A DNA stretch of 64,000 nucleotides from Brevibacterium jeotgali (GCF_900169175.1 NZ_FXZM01000001.1:62001-126000); one strand, 5' to 3'. Numbered from the stretch's first letter, positions 50,602-59,326 are shown. The notes: a model not told the origin generated them from the letters alone. Numbers and translations are program-made.

Positions 50602-51519
50602 TCAGGACTGTCGCGAGTCCAGCCCCAGGTGTCGGCGGGCGAATGCGAGCGACTCCGCGAGCATCGCGTCGCGCGTCGACCGGCGGGCGGTGAAGCGGGT
50701 GTTCACTTCAACGACGACATCGCCGGACCAGTCGTGCTTCGCGAGGTACTGGAGCGTCTCCGCGACCGGCATGCGCCCTCGGCCGGGGACCAGGTGCTCA
50801 TCGGTGAGGGTGCCCGCACCGTCCGTCAGGTGGATGTGCCGCAGCTTCGGGAAGAGGGTCCTGACCGCCTCGAGTGCGTCTGTGCCCGCTGTGGATGCGT
50901 GCGAGAAGTCGAACGTCACCGCGTCGTAGTCCTGCCCGGCGAGGTCCCAGTGCGGGGCGTAGACGATCACTTCCCGCAGGCCGGCGCGCCACGGGTACAT
51001 GTTCTCCACCGCCAGGGGCATCCCGGTCTCCCGAGCCATCTGGCGGACGCCCTCGACGAAGTGGCGCGCGTAGCTCCCCTGCCAGCGGAACGGCGGGTGG
51101 AGGACGACTGTGTCCGCACCCGCGTCCTTCGCCAGTTCGGCGGTGCGGCGCAGCTTCTCCCAGTGGTCGTGGTGCATGACCCGCGGGAGCAGCAGGAGCG
51201 TCGGCGCATGCACGGACAGCACCGGCAGGCCGGTGGACCGTGACAGGAGGTTCATGAGCGCCGGGTCCTGCGTCTCCTCGTTGTTCGTGATCATGACCTC
51301 GACACCGTCGTAGCCCAGGCGGGCCGCCGTCTCGAAGCATTCGCGCACCGTCATCGGATAGACGGACGAGGTGGACAGCCCGATCCGGATCTCGTGCTCC
51401 GACCGATGCGAGGCGTCGCTGTCGTAGACGGGATTCTCGGCGAGCGCCTCCCGCTGCCTCCTCGCCTTCGAACGAGCGGCGTTGCGGCTGGTCAGAGGTG
51501 GTCGCGGCGACTCAGCCAC
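50602..51519 (-). CDS. Sugar phosphate isomerase/epimerase-like TIM-barrel protein
   Basis: A 305-aa xylose-isomerase-like (AP_endonuc_2) fold. After a 35-residue basic tail, IRIGLSTSSVYPMTVRECFETAARLGYDGVEVMI starts the barrel; SVHAPTLLL, LHPPFRW, LAVENMYPW, VTFDFSHAS and LRHIHLTDG show the His/Glu/Asp metal residues in order. The substrate is unknown. A gene of this type next to ppx and proC is common in actinobacteria. GTG at 51519, 3 bp after the ppx stop. Confidence 0.87.
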   Translation of the reverse strand: MAESPRPPLTSRNAARSKARRQREALAENPVYDSDASHRSEHEIRIGLSTSSVYPMTVRECFETAARLGYDGVEVMITNNEETQDPALMNLLSRSTGLPVLSVHAPTLLLLPRVMHHDHWEKLRRTAELAKDAGADTVVLHPPFRWQGSYARHFVEGVRQMARETGMPLAVENMYPWRAGLREVIVYAPHWDLAGQDYDAVTFDFSHASTAGTDALEAVRTLFPKLRHIHLTDGAGTLTDEHLVPGRGRMPVAETLQYLAKHDWSGDVVVEVNTRFTARRSTRDAMLAESLAFARRHLGLDSRQS

Positions 51520-51522
51520 GGG

Positions 51523-52674
51523 TCATTTCCGTCGTTTCGAGCCGGCCGCTCGCCCGGACCCCGCCGCGGCGGTCGGGACCGCTGTCGCGGCGGGCACCGG
51601 TGGGCGGATCGCCGCGCCCGCATCGTCGGCGGACGACAGGTCCGGGGTCCCTCCGGTCGATGTGCCGTTCGACGGCATCGTCAGAGCAGGCGGAGGGAGA
51701 GCGCCGATCCCGGGGCGGGTGGGCGAGAGGACTTCTGAGGAATCGAGGAGATCGAGCTGGCGCATGATGATGCCCTCGCGCAGCGCCCACGGCGAGATCC
51801 GGAGCGTGGAGACGTCGAAGATCGTCATGGCGGCCTCTGCGACGATCGCCCCGGCGAGCACCTGGCCGGAGCGGGCCTCGGACACACCCGGCAGTGCGGC
51901 TCGCTGGCTGGGCGTCCGATGCACGAGCTCATCGATGATCCCCGGCATGTCCTTCCGCTTGAGCTCCCGCGGGACGAAGATCCCTGCACCGCTGGGAGCG
52001 GCTCCGGCGATCCGGGCCAGCGAGCGGAACGTCTTGGACGAGCCCACCATGCGGTCGGGCCGACCGACGCGGTTCAGATTGCCCGCGACGCGACCGATCG
52101 TGTGCCGCGCGTACTTCCGCAGTCCATCGACCTCGTCGCTCGAGGGGACGTCCGACTGGAGGAAGTCGCGATGCATGCGTCCCGCGCCCAGCGGAAGCGA
52201 CAGCGCCGCGTCCGGGTACTCGTCACGACCCGAGGCGAGTTCCAGTGAGCCGCCGCCGATGTCCATGAGGAGGATGCTCCCGGCGGACCACCCGAACCAG
52301 CGGCGGACGGCGAGGAACGTGACACGCGCTTCGTCCTCGCCGCTCATGACGTTGAGTTCGACGCCCGTCTCGTGACGGATCCGATCGATCGTCTCGTCGC
52401 CGTTGGGCGCGGAGCGGATCGCGGAGGTCGCGAAGGCGAGGATCTGCTCGGACCCCTGGTCCTCCGCGATGTCGATCGAGTCGCGCACGAACTCGACCAG
52501 GCGGTTCTGCCCGTACGTCGAGATCGACCCGTCGTCCTTCAGGTATTCGGCGAGCCGGAGCACCTCCTTGTGTGAGGTCGCCGGCAGAGGCGGCGCACCG
52601 ACGTGAGCATCCACCACGAGGAGGTGGACGCTGTTGGACCCGATGTCTAGGACGGCTAGTCGCACGTCTGCCAT
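51523..52674 (-). CDS. Exopolyphosphatase / guanosine pentaphosphate phosphohydrolase (Ppx/GppA)
   Basis: A 383-aa actin-fold hydrolase that degrades inorganic polyphosphate or pppGpp. Phosphate loops: AVLDIGSNSVHLLV at the N-terminus and LLMDIGGGSLELASG near the middle; SGEDEARVTFLAVRRWF has the catalytic Glu. A Pro/Ala/Ser-rich tail of about 60 residues follows the domain and ends GSKRRK, a probable disordered anchor. ATG at 52674; a longer start (MRATM) is possible. It is divergent from the phosphopantetheinyl transferase. Confidence 0.9.
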   Translation of the reverse strand: MADVRLAVLDIGSNSVHLLVVDAHVGAPPLPATSHKEVLRLAEYLKDDGSISTYGQNRLVEFVRDSIDIAEDQGSEQILAFATSAIRSAPNGDETIDRIRHETGVELNVMSGEDEARVTFLAVRRWFGWSAGSILLMDIGGGSLELASGRDEYPDAALSLPLGAGRMHRDFLQSDVPSSDEVDGLRKYARHTIGRVAGNLNRVGRPDRMVGSSKTFRSLARIAGAAPSGAGIFVPRELKRKDMPGIIDELVHRTPSQRAALPGVSEARSGQVLAGAIVAEAAMTIFDVSTLRISPWALREGIIMRQLDLLDSSEVLSPTRPGIGALPPPALTMPSNGTSTGGTPDLSSADDAGAAIRPPVPAATAVPTAAAGSGRAAGSKRRK

Positions 52675-52737
52675 GGTAGCGCGCACTGATGCCCACCGCC
52701 GTGACGTACCGTGGACTCTCCCCGTGAACGGAGACGG

Positions 52738-53394
52738 ATGGAACAGAACCCCCTGCTGCGCCGACTGCTGCCGGCGACCGTCCGTGTCGCCTCCACCCGT
52801 GCCGACGCGCCCGCTGAAAAACTGTTCGCGGACGAGTCAGCGCACATCGCCCGTGCCGTGGCCGCACGGCGCGCCGACTTCGCCGCAGTGCGGCACTGCG
52901 CACGGGCGGCACTCGCTCAGCTGGGGATCGAACGCGGCCCCATGGTCCCGGGCGAGAGGGGCGCTCCGCCGTGGCCGGACGGAATCGTCGGATCGCTCAC
53001 GCACGCCGCAGGGCTGCGGGCCGCCGCCGTCGCGCACTGCACAGACATCGCCGCGCTCGGCATCGATGCGGAGGCTGCTGCACCACTTCCCGACGGGGTC
53101 CTCGGCACGATCGCGCTGCCGCGGGAGCAGACGGCGCTGCGCCGGTTCGATCCGCTGTTCGGCCGGGTGCTCTTCAGTGCGAAGGAGGCACTCTACAAGA
53201 CCTGGTTCCCACTCACTCGCCGCTGGCTGGACTTCGAGGACGCCGAGGTCGTGATCGGCTCCGACGGGGGATTCACCGCCCGCCTGCTCGTGAAGGGCCC
53301 CGTCGTGGATGGTCTGCGGGTGCAGACGTTCTCAGGCCGCTGGGCGGTCGCGGAGGGGATCGTCGCGACCGCGATCGCGCTTCCGCGCCGCTGA
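52738..53394 (+). CDS. 4'-Phosphopantetheinyl transferase (Sfp/EntD type)
   Basis: Transfers phosphopantetheine from CoA to a carrier protein serine (218 aa). Signature GIDAEAA (Mg Asp and Glu) and FSAKEALYKTWFP (catalytic Glu-Lys), with the N-terminal GSLTHAAGLRAAAV segment. EntD-like proteins modify siderophore or polyketide carriers; no such cluster is in the window. ATG at 52738 has GGAG 9 nt upstream; GTG at 52711 is an alternative start adding nine residues. Confidence 0.87.
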   Translation: MEQNPLLRRLLPATVRVASTRADAPAEKLFADESAHIARAVAARRADFAAVRHCARAALAQLGIERGPMVPGERGAPPWPDGIVGSLTHAAGLRAAAVAHCTDIAALGIDAEAAAPLPDGVLGTIALPREQTALRRFDPLFGRVLFSAKEALYKTWFPLTRRWLDFEDAEVVIGSDGGFTARLLVKGPVVDGLRVQTFSGRWAVAEGIVATAIALPRR

Positions 53395-53419
53395 GCGAGA
53401 AGGACCACGATGAGCCGGG

Positions 53420-54202
53420 TCAGCCCTGCCAGTCCTGTCGGCGGAATCCGAAGCGCGGCTTCTCCTTCGCGAAGAAGGCCCGCTGTCCCTCGCCCAGTTC
53501 GACAGGGTAGACATCGCCCAGCCAGCCCGACGGGTCGAGCTTCTCGCCCCGCAGGATCCGCAGGAGTCCCGTCTGGGTGAAGGCAGAGCGCCCTGCGATG
53601 CGCTCGGCTGTCCGCTGCGCCGCGGCGAACGGATCGTCGTCGACCTCGTGGAGGAAGCCGAGCGAGTCCGCGCGACCGGTGTCGATGAGGTTCCCCGTCA
53701 GCAGCAGGTAGCGCGCCCACGACTCGCCCACTGCTGCGGCGAACCGGCGGGTGGGGCCGGGCGGGTACACGAGGCCCAGCTTCGCGGCCGTGATCCCGAA
53801 ACGGGCGCCCGGGGCGGCGATGCGGACATCGCACGCGGCCGCCAGTTCGGTGCCGCCCCCCACGCAGACGCCTTCGATCGCGGCGATCGTGGGGATGTCG
53901 GACTCAGCCAGCGCATCCTCTGCAGCAGAGTTCATCGCCCAGAAGTCGGCGAGGGGCACATCGAGGTCTCCGATGTCGGAGCCGGCGGAGAAGTTGCCGT
54001 GCGTGCCGCGCAGGATGAGCACGGAGACATCCGGCGAGGCATCGATGGCCGCGACGACCTCCGGGAGTGCGAACCACATGTCGCGGGACAGGGCGCCCAG
54101 CTTCTCCGGTCGGTCGATCGTGAGCGTCCCGATGGAATCCTCGACGTCGAAGCGGAATCCGTCGACGAGCGGGATGGCGGGGACGGACGACTCAGCGGTC
54201 AC
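53420..54202 (-). CDS. Enoyl-CoA hydratase/isomerase family protein
   Basis: A 260-aa crotonase-fold protein. Seen: LTIDRPEKLGALSRDMWFAL, RGTHGNFSAGSDIGDL (oxyanion hole), and IAAIEGVCVGGGTELAAACDVRIAAPGARFGITAAKLGLV with the second oxyanion glycine and the usual acidic residue. The C-terminal helix carries FAKEKPRFGFRR. The ATG/GTG at 54202 follows GAGGAG; a longer frame starts at 54238. The acyl-CoA substrate cannot be inferred. It lies downstream of prpC and the hairpin at 54250, on the same strand. Confidence 0.88.
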   Translation of the reverse strand: MTAESSVPAIPLVDGFRFDVEDSIGTLTIDRPEKLGALSRDMWFALPEVVAAIDASPDVSVLILRGTHGNFSAGSDIGDLDVPLADFWAMNSAAEDALAESDIPTIAAIEGVCVGGGTELAAACDVRIAAPGARFGITAAKLGLVYPPGPTRRFAAAVGESWARYLLLTGNLIDTGRADSLGFLHEVDDDPFAAAQRTAERIAGRSAFTQTGLLRILRGEKLDPSGWLGDVYPVELGEGQRAFFAKEKPRFGFRRQDWQG

Positions 54203-54249
54203 GGGATCTCCTCGGATGTGTGCAGGGGCGTGCGGCATCGCATGCGACG

Positions 54250-54290
54250 CCGCACGGCCGGGGCACCGACGAGGTGCCCCGGCCGTGCGG
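54250..54290 (-). terminator. Terminator hairpin after prpC
   Basis: Perfect 17-bp inverted repeat, CCGCACGGCCGGGGCAC and its complement around a 7-nt loop, placed between prpC and the hydratase gene on the minus strand. It has no T tract on either side but is very stable. Confidence 0.7.
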
Positions 54291-54352
54291 GTGACGCAGC
54301 ACCGGGAGCCGGCCCGGTCACGGGCGCGGCGCTCCCGGAGGGGGCTGACGGA

Positions 54353-55474
54353 TCAGCGGTCGGTCGGCACCTCGCGCTGCTCGGAGCCGCTGTACGCGCT
54401 CAGCGGTCGGATGAGCGCATTCGACGCCTGCTGCTCCATGATGTGCGCGGACCAGCCGGTGATCCGGGACATCACGAAGATCGGTGTGAACTGCGGGGTG
54501 TCGAAGCCCATGAGGTGGTAGGCCGGGCCCGACGGGTAGTCGAGGTTGGGGTAGATCCCCTTCCGTCCCACGAAGTCCTCTTCGAAGGCGTTGTAGAGCG
54601 CGAGCAGATCGTCCGCACCCTTCGCGCTGACCATGTCCTCGAACGCCTTCCGCATGGTGGGAACGCGCGAGTCGCCGTTCTTGTACACGCGGTGGCCGAA
54701 GCCCATGATCTTCTCTTTGTTCGCCAGCGCCTCGTCGATCCAGGTGCTCACGTTGTCCGCGCTCTCGACCTCTTCGAGCATCGCCATGACTGCTTCGTTC
54801 GCACCGCCGTGCAGGGCGCCCTTGAGCGCACCGACGGCACCGGCGACGGCGGAGTACATGTCCGACGTCGTCGACGTGATGACGCGCCCCGTGAAGGTCG
54901 AGGCGTTGAACGAATGCTCCGCGTAGAGGATCATCGACACGTCGAAGCAGCGGACGACCGCGGCATCCGGCACCTCGTCGAAGACCATCTTGAAGAAGTT
55001 CTCCGCGTAGCTGAGCTCCGACGACGGCGCGACCGGGTCGAGCCCGTGGCGACGACGGTGGTCGATCGCCACGATGGTCGGCAGCTGGGCGTAGAGGCGC
55101 TCCGCCTTCCGACGGTTCGCCTCCTCACCCTCTTCCTCCGCCTCAGGATCCACGGCGCCCAGATACGCGACCGCCGTCTGCACGACGTGCATGGGGTGCG
55201 TGTCCTTCGGCAGGCCGAGGACGATGTCGATGAGCGCCTGCGAGACCTCACGCTGACCGCGTTCGCGGGCGTTGAACTCTGCCAGCTGCTCCGCGTTCGG
55301 CAGCTCGCTGTTCCAGATGAGGTAGGCGACCTCTTCGAACGTGCAGTTCGCGGCGAGCTCCTGCACCGGGTACCCCCGGTACGTCAGGGAGTTCGTCTCC
55401 TGCACCACCTTGGACACGGCGGTGGTGTCGACGACGACCCCCGCGAGTCCCTTCTTGATCTCCTGATCGGTCAC
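54353..55474 (-). CDS. prpC: 2-Methylcitrate synthase
   Basis: Condenses propionyl-CoA with oxaloacetate (373 aa, citrate synthase fold). Sequence marks: KGLAGVVVDTTAVSKV, LTYRGYPVQELAANCTFEEVAYL at the N-terminus; AEHSFNASTFTGRVITSTTSD, LKGALHGGANEAVM and MGFGHRVYKNGDSRVPTMR hold the catalytic His residues and oxaloacetate-binding Arg. The length and the prp context distinguish it from the larger housekeeping GltA. GTG at 55474 overlaps the prpB stop (GTGA). Last gene of prpDBC. Confidence 0.95.
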   Translation of the reverse strand: MTDQEIKKGLAGVVVDTTAVSKVVQETNSLTYRGYPVQELAANCTFEEVAYLIWNSELPNAEQLAEFNARERGQREVSQALIDIVLGLPKDTHPMHVVQTAVAYLGAVDPEAEEEGEEANRRKAERLYAQLPTIVAIDHRRRHGLDPVAPSSELSYAENFFKMVFDEVPDAAVVRCFDVSMILYAEHSFNASTFTGRVITSTTSDMYSAVAGAVGALKGALHGGANEAVMAMLEEVESADNVSTWIDEALANKEKIMGFGHRVYKNGDSRVPTMRKAFEDMVSAKGADDLLALYNAFEEDFVGRKGIYPNLDYPSGPAYHLMGFDTPQFTPIFVMSRITGWSAHIMEQQASNALIRPLSAYSGSEQREVPTDR

Positions 55475-56376
55475 TGGTGTCCCTCCTGAGAGAAGTTGAA
55501 GACGGCCGAGTCGAACGAGTTGTACGCCTCGTAGTCGACGGTCTCGTAGAGATCCGCACGCGTCTGCATGCGATCCACCACCGAGGCCTGGGTGCCCTCC
55601 GAACGGATGGCCTGGAGGCCGTCCGTGATCGCACCCATCGCCAGCCGCAGTGTGGTGACAGGGTAGATGACGACGCGGACACCCGCATCGGCCAGCTGCT
55701 TCGTGGTGAACAGCTCGCTCTTGCCGAATTCGGTCATGTTCGCGAGGATCGGGGCGTCGACGGCGTTCGCGAACGTCTCGAACTCACCCAGATCCCGCAT
55801 CGCCTCCGGGAAGATCATGTCCGCACCGGCAGCGACGTAGGCCCTGGCCCGGTCGATCGCCGCGTCCAACCCCTCACCCGCACGGGAATCCGTGCGAGCG
55901 CAGAGGATGAAGTTCTCATCGCGACGGCCCTTGGCGGCGGCGGAGATGCGCTTGACCATCTCCGCCGTCGTCACGACCTCCTTGCCGTCGAGGTGGCCGC
56001 ACCGCTTGGGATTGACCTGGTCCTCGAGGTGGATGCCGGACAGCCCGGCATCCTCGAACTCCTGGACGGTGCGGGCGACGTTCATCGCCTCGCCCCAGCC
56101 GGTGTCCGCATCGATGAACGTCGGCAGGTTCGTGACCCGTGCGATGCTCCGCCCGTGGTCCACGACCTCTGTGAGCGTCGTCAGACCGATGTCCGGCAGG
56201 CCCTGCGCCGCGGAGAACGCGCCGCCGGAGATGTAGACGCCTTCGAAGCCGGTCTGTTCGATGAGCATCGCGTTCAGCGGGTTGATCGCACCGGGGAACT
56301 GGACGACCTCGCCGCTGTCGAGCAGCGCACGGAAATCCGCGCGCCTGGCAGCCGCAGTCTTCGTGGCGCCCAGCAT
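55471..56376 (-). CDS. prpB: 2-Methylisocitrate lyase
   Basis: Splits 2-methylisocitrate to pyruvate and succinate (301 aa). ICL/PEPM-fold hallmarks: VVQFPGAINPLNAMLIEQTGF, the metal site FIDADTGWGEAMNVARTVQEFE, and the active-site loop LEDQVNPKRCGHLDGKEVV with the catalytic Cys in KRCGH. ATG at 56376 shares one base with the prpD stop (TGATG). Confidence 0.96.
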   Translation of the reverse strand: MLGATKTAAARRADFRALLDSGEVVQFPGAINPLNAMLIEQTGFEGVYISGGAFSAAQGLPDIGLTTLTEVVDHGRSIARVTNLPTFIDADTGWGEAMNVARTVQEFEDAGLSGIHLEDQVNPKRCGHLDGKEVVTTAEMVKRISAAAKGRRDENFILCARTDSRAGEGLDAAIDRARAYVAAGADMIFPEAMRDLGEFETFANAVDAPILANMTEFGKSELFTTKQLADAGVRVVIYPVTTLRLAMGAITDGLQAIRSEGTQASVVDRMQTRADLYETVDYEAYNSFDSAVFNFSQEGHQ

Positions 56377-57872
56377 CAGAAGATGCCCTTCGATCCGGAG
56401 TGCTCGAGGCCCTCCACGGCGAAGCCGAGCGCGCGGACGTCGTCCGAGCCCAGGCTCGCGAGGTTCTCCGCGAGATCGAGGAAGCGGTTCTGCTCCTGCT
56501 CGGACACGATGCCCTCTGCCAGGGTGCGGAACTTGTTCACGTAGTTCTCGCGGACGAACGGACGTGCACCGTTCGGGTGCGCGTCAGCCACGGCGATCTC
56601 ATCGACCTGCGTGGTGCCGTCCTCGAACTCGATCTCGACGCGGCCGCCGAAGGCCATCTCGTCCGGATCGGTCGAGTGATAGCGGCGGGTCCATTCGGGA
56701 TCCTCGCGGGTCTCGACCTTGTGCCACAGCTCGACGGTCTCCGGGCGACCGGCGCGCTCCGGCGCGTAGGACTTCTCGTGGTGCCATGCCTGGTCCTCGA
56801 GCGCCACCGTGAACATGTACATGATCGAGTGGTCGAGAGTCTCGCGCGACGCCTTCGGGTCCATCTTCTGCGGGTCGTTCGCGCCCGTGCCGATGACGTA
56901 GTGCGTGTGGTGCGAGGTGTGGATCGTCACCCTGCGGATCGTCGAGAAGTCGTCGATCTGCCGGCCCATGCGGCGCGCGAGGTCGATGAGGGCCTGCGCC
57001 TGGTATTCGGCGGAGTGCTCCTTCGTGTACGTGTCCATGATGGCGCGCTTCGCTTCGCCCGTGCCGGGCAGCGGGACCGTGTAGCGGGCTTCGGGCCCGG
57101 ACAGGATCCAGGCGATGAAGCCGTCCTCGCCTTCGTAGATGGGCGACGGCGCGCCCTCCCCGCGCATCGCGCGGTCCACGGCCTCGACGGCCATCTTGCC
57201 TGCGAACGCCGGAGCGTGCGCCTTCCAGGTGGAGATCTCGCCCTTGCGCGACTGGCGGGTCGCGGTCGTGACGTGCAGCGCCTGCTGGACGGCCTGGTAG
57301 ATGACCTCCGTGGGCAGGTTCAGGAGCGTTCCGATGCCTGCGGCGGCCGACGGGCCCAGGTGCGCGACGTGGTCGATCTTGTGCTCGTGCAGGCAGATGC
57401 CTTTCACGAGGTCGACCTGGATCTCATAGCCGGTCGCGAGGCCGCGGACCACGTCCGCACCGCTGATGCCCTTGTGCTGGGCGACGGCGAGGACCGCTGG
57501 GATGTTGTCACCCGGGTGCGAGTACTCCTTCGCGAGGAAGGTGTCGTGGAAGTCGAGTTCGCGGACGGCGACGCCGTTCGCCCAGGCGGCCCACTCCGGA
57601 GAGATGGTCTCATCGAGGGAGAGCCCGAAGACGGAGGCGCCCGGCTTCATGGGGTGGCCCTGAGCCTGCTCGCGGGCGTGCACGGGTGCACCGCGGCGCA
57701 CGGAGGCGGCCGCGACGGCCGCGTTGTCGATGACGCGGTTGATGACCATGTCCTGGACATCGGTTTCGACGGCGACGTCATCCGACGCGACCTCTGCGAT
57801 CTTCCAGGCGAGCTGGTCCTCACGGGCGAGGGACTCCGAGCTCTTGTACGTGCGGACTTCGTGGTTGATCAA
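56376..57872 (-). CDS. prpD: 2-Methylcitrate dehydratase
   Basis: MmgE/PrpD-family enzyme that dehydrates 2-methylcitrate (498 aa). Visible: [60 protein letters not shown] and [13 protein letters not shown], typical of actinobacterial PrpD. The start is a TTG at 57872, chosen for the GAAGGAGAG ribosome-binding site 8 nt before it; the frame upstream has no such site. First gene of prpDBC, transcribed from the promoter at 58000-58029 after a leader of about 120 nt. Confidence 0.95.
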   Translation of the reverse strand: MINHEVRTYKSSESLAREDQLAWKIAEVASDDVAVETDVQDMVINRVIDNAAVAAASVRRGAPVHAREQAQGHPMKPGASVFGLSLDETISPEWAAWANGVAVRELDFHDTFLAKEYSHPGDNIPAVLAVAQHKGISGADVVRGLATGYEIQVDLVKGICLHEHKIDHVAHLGPSAAAGIGTLLNLPTEVIYQAVQQALHVTTATRQSRKGEISTWKAHAPAFAGKMAVEAVDRAMRGEGAPSPIYEGEDGFIAWILSGPEARYTVPLPGTGEAKRAIMDTYTKEHSAEYQAQALIDLARRMGRQIDDFSTIRRVTIHTSHHTHYVIGTGANDPQKMDPKASRETLDHSIMYMFTVALEDQAWHHEKSYAPERAGRPETVELWHKVETREDPEWTRRYHSTDPDEMAFGGRVEIEFEDGTTQVDEIAVADAHPNGARPFVRENYVNKFRTLAEGIVSEQEQNRFLDLAENLASLGSDDVRALGFAVEGLEHSGSKGIF

Positions 57873-57987
57873 CTGGCTCTCCTTCGTCTTGAGCGCTGAC
57901 CGCTCGAGTGACCTGGATGGGTACAAGCCTATTCGGCGGGGTGTCGTCGGCCCAGAGGGATTGCCCGGTGGGCCGCATCACACCACA

Positions 57988-58005
57988 TATCTCGACATCA
58001 AGATA
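57988..58005. promoter_or_regulatory. 18-bp palindromic operator over the prpD -10 box
   Basis: TATCTCGACATCAAGATA is an imperfect palindrome (TATCTyGAy/rTCrAGATA) whose first six bases on the minus strand are the predicted -10 TATCTT. Operators of this TATCTTGA type are known for several MarR-family proteins. A repressor bound here would block prp transcription. No prpR lies next to the operon. Confidence 0.65.
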
Positions 58006-58029
58006 CTTCAGTTCGAAGGGGATTCTCAA
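58000..58029 (-). promoter_or_regulatory. Predicted prpDBC promoter
   Basis: Minus strand: -35 TTGAGA (58029-58024), 18-nt spacer, -10 TATCTT (58005-58000), the -10 being part of the palindrome. The predicted start is near 57993, about 120 nt before the TTG. Confidence 0.65.
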
Positions 58030-58074
58030 ATCTTTCAGGGCTCCTCGAGCCGCCCCCGCAGCGGTGATCGCCGC

Positions 58075-58080
58075 TACATT
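58075..58080 (+). promoter_or_regulatory. Predicted -10 box (TACATT) for the leaderless NUDIX-like gene
   Basis: TACATT ends 6 nt before the ATG at 58087; the GGAGG directly before the ATG is too close to be a working ribosome-binding site. Confidence 0.5.
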
Positions 58081-58086
58081 GGAGGC

Positions 58087-58626
58087 ATGACGCGCACAGC
58101 CCTGGATTTCGACGAGAACTGGCTGGACCCGGAGGAGCTGGAGCACATCCGCCGGCGCCTCCCGATCACCTACGTCCACGGCCTGCCCGTCCAGCGCGGT
58201 GACGACGGCGGGGTCGAGCGCATCGGCCTCCTGCTGCGGACGCTGGAGGACGGCACCCTGGGACGGGAGATCATCGGCGGCCGCGTGCGGTTCCACGAGC
58301 CGATCCGCACGGCGCTGCTGCGCCACGCGGAGAACGACCTGGGCCACCTCGCGCTGCCGACGGTGCCGCTGTCGCTCACCCCGTACCACGTCGCGGAGTA
58401 CTTCCCGACGGAAGCGGTCTCGCAGTACCACGACCCGCGCCAGCACGCCGTGGCGCTCTGCTACGTGCTCCCCGTGATCGGCGACTGCGAACCCCGCGGC
58501 GCCGCCCTGAGCCTCGACTGGCTCACGCCCCAGGAGGCGGTCCGCGACGACGTCATCGCGGAGATGCGCCACGGTCAGGAGCACATCGTGCGGGCGGGAC
58601 TCGCCCACCTGGGCATCCTCCCCTGA
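58087..58626 (+). CDS. NUDIX-like protein with eroded NUDIX box (DUF4916-type)
   Basis: A 179-aa protein common in actinobacteria. Residues 65-86, G-RVRFH-E-PIRTALL-R-HAENDLG, keep the spacing of a NUDIX box (Gx5Ex7RExxEExG) but the catalytic Glu positions after Arg are His, Asn and Asp, so pyrophosphohydrolase activity is doubtful. It begins DFDENWLDPEELEHIRRRLP and has YHVAEYFPTEA and VALCYVLPV strands. It is divergent from prpD and shares its 214-bp control region, but no direct link to propionate use is known. Confidence 0.78.
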   Translation: MTRTALDFDENWLDPEELEHIRRRLPITYVHGLPVQRGDDGGVERIGLLLRTLEDGTLGREIIGGRVRFHEPIRTALLRHAENDLGHLALPTVPLSLTPYHVAEYFPTEAVSQYHDPRQHAVALCYVLPVIGDCEPRGAALSLDWLTPQEAVRDDVIAEMRHGQEHIVRAGLAHLGILP

Positions 58627-58652
58627 GGAGGGGCTGCCCTGAGGAGGGGCTG
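58621..58652 (+). repeat. 16-bp perfect tandem duplication spanning the stop codon
   Basis: CCCTGAGGAGGGGCTG occurs twice back to back. The first copy contains the TGA of the NUDIX-like gene (58624-58626). Confidence 0.85.
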
Positions 58653-58702
58653 CGGCGAGTGACTCCGGCGAGTCGCTCAGCAGCAGCCACCGGCTCCTCA
58701 CC

Positions 58703-59314
58703 TCAGAGGCGCGCGGCCGCCGTCCTGAGGTCCGCCCGCGCCGCGTCCCTCTGCTCCTGCGAGGAGAGCTTCGTCGCCGTGAGGGTCACCAGGCACCGGT
58801 CGCCCTCCTTCGGCTCCACGGACACCTCGAGCTTCGCCCCCGCCTCCAGCCCCGTCCGCCAGTAGAGCCGCTTGGGCGTGTCCGACTCGCGCCCGCCCGG
58901 CTCGACGGCCAGGCCGGCGATGCGGCCGGCTGCCACGACCTCGGCGGCGGACCGGGTGCGCAGGTCCTCGGCCGCCCCCGGCAGCGTGCGGGAGGCGGAG
59001 ACCTGGAAGTCGCCCGTGCTCGACTGGCCGGAGACGCGGCGACCGATCGCCTGCTCGTAGGCGACGGTCGCGCCCTGGGCCCACCATCCGGGGTTCTCGA
59101 CCCGGCCGGTGAACAGCGGCTCGATCGCGCGCGCCAGCTGGGCGTGTGAGAGCGACGTCCCGCCCGCCTCGTCGAAGGCGGCGGCGATCGCGGCCCAGTC
59201 GAGGCCGGTCGCGCGTTCGATCGCGGCCGCGCCGGCCGGGGAGTCGGTGTCCGCCGCTCGTGCGGCAGGCGCGGCGTCCGCCGCCGAGGTCCTGGGTGCG
59301 TCCGTGTCGCTCAT
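58703..59314 (-). CDS. DUF4287-like plus SRPBCC-like protein
   Basis: A 203-aa protein. Residues about 32-113 resemble DUF4287: GLDWAAIAAAFDEAGGTSLSHAQLAR, then NPGWWAQGATVAYEQAIGRRVSGQ and GDFQVSASRTL. Residues about 115-185 run into strands of a small START/SRPBCC-like (AHSA1-type) domain, KLEVSVEPKEGDRCLVTLTATKL. No catalytic residue set is known for either. The first 30 residues are Ala-rich. It is leaderless by the TACGAT box 6 nt before the ATG. The longer frame to 59509 is not family-like. Divergent from radA. Confidence 0.75.
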   Translation of the reverse strand: MSDTDAPRTSAADAAPAARAADTDSPAGAAAIERATGLDWAAIAAAFDEAGGTSLSHAQLARAIEPLFTGRVENPGWWAQGATVAYEQAIGRRVSGQSSTGDFQVSASRTLPGAAEDLRTRSAAEVVAAGRIAGLAVEPGGRESDTPKRLYWRTGLEAGAKLEVSVEPKEGDRCLVTLTATKLSSQEQRDAARADLRTAAARL

Positions 59315-59320
59315 GACCTG

Positions 59321-59326
59321 ATCGTA
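59321..59326 (-). promoter_or_regulatory. Predicted -10 box (TACGAT), leaderless
   Basis: TACGAT on the minus strand ends 6 nt before the ATG at 59314. Confidence 0.5.
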
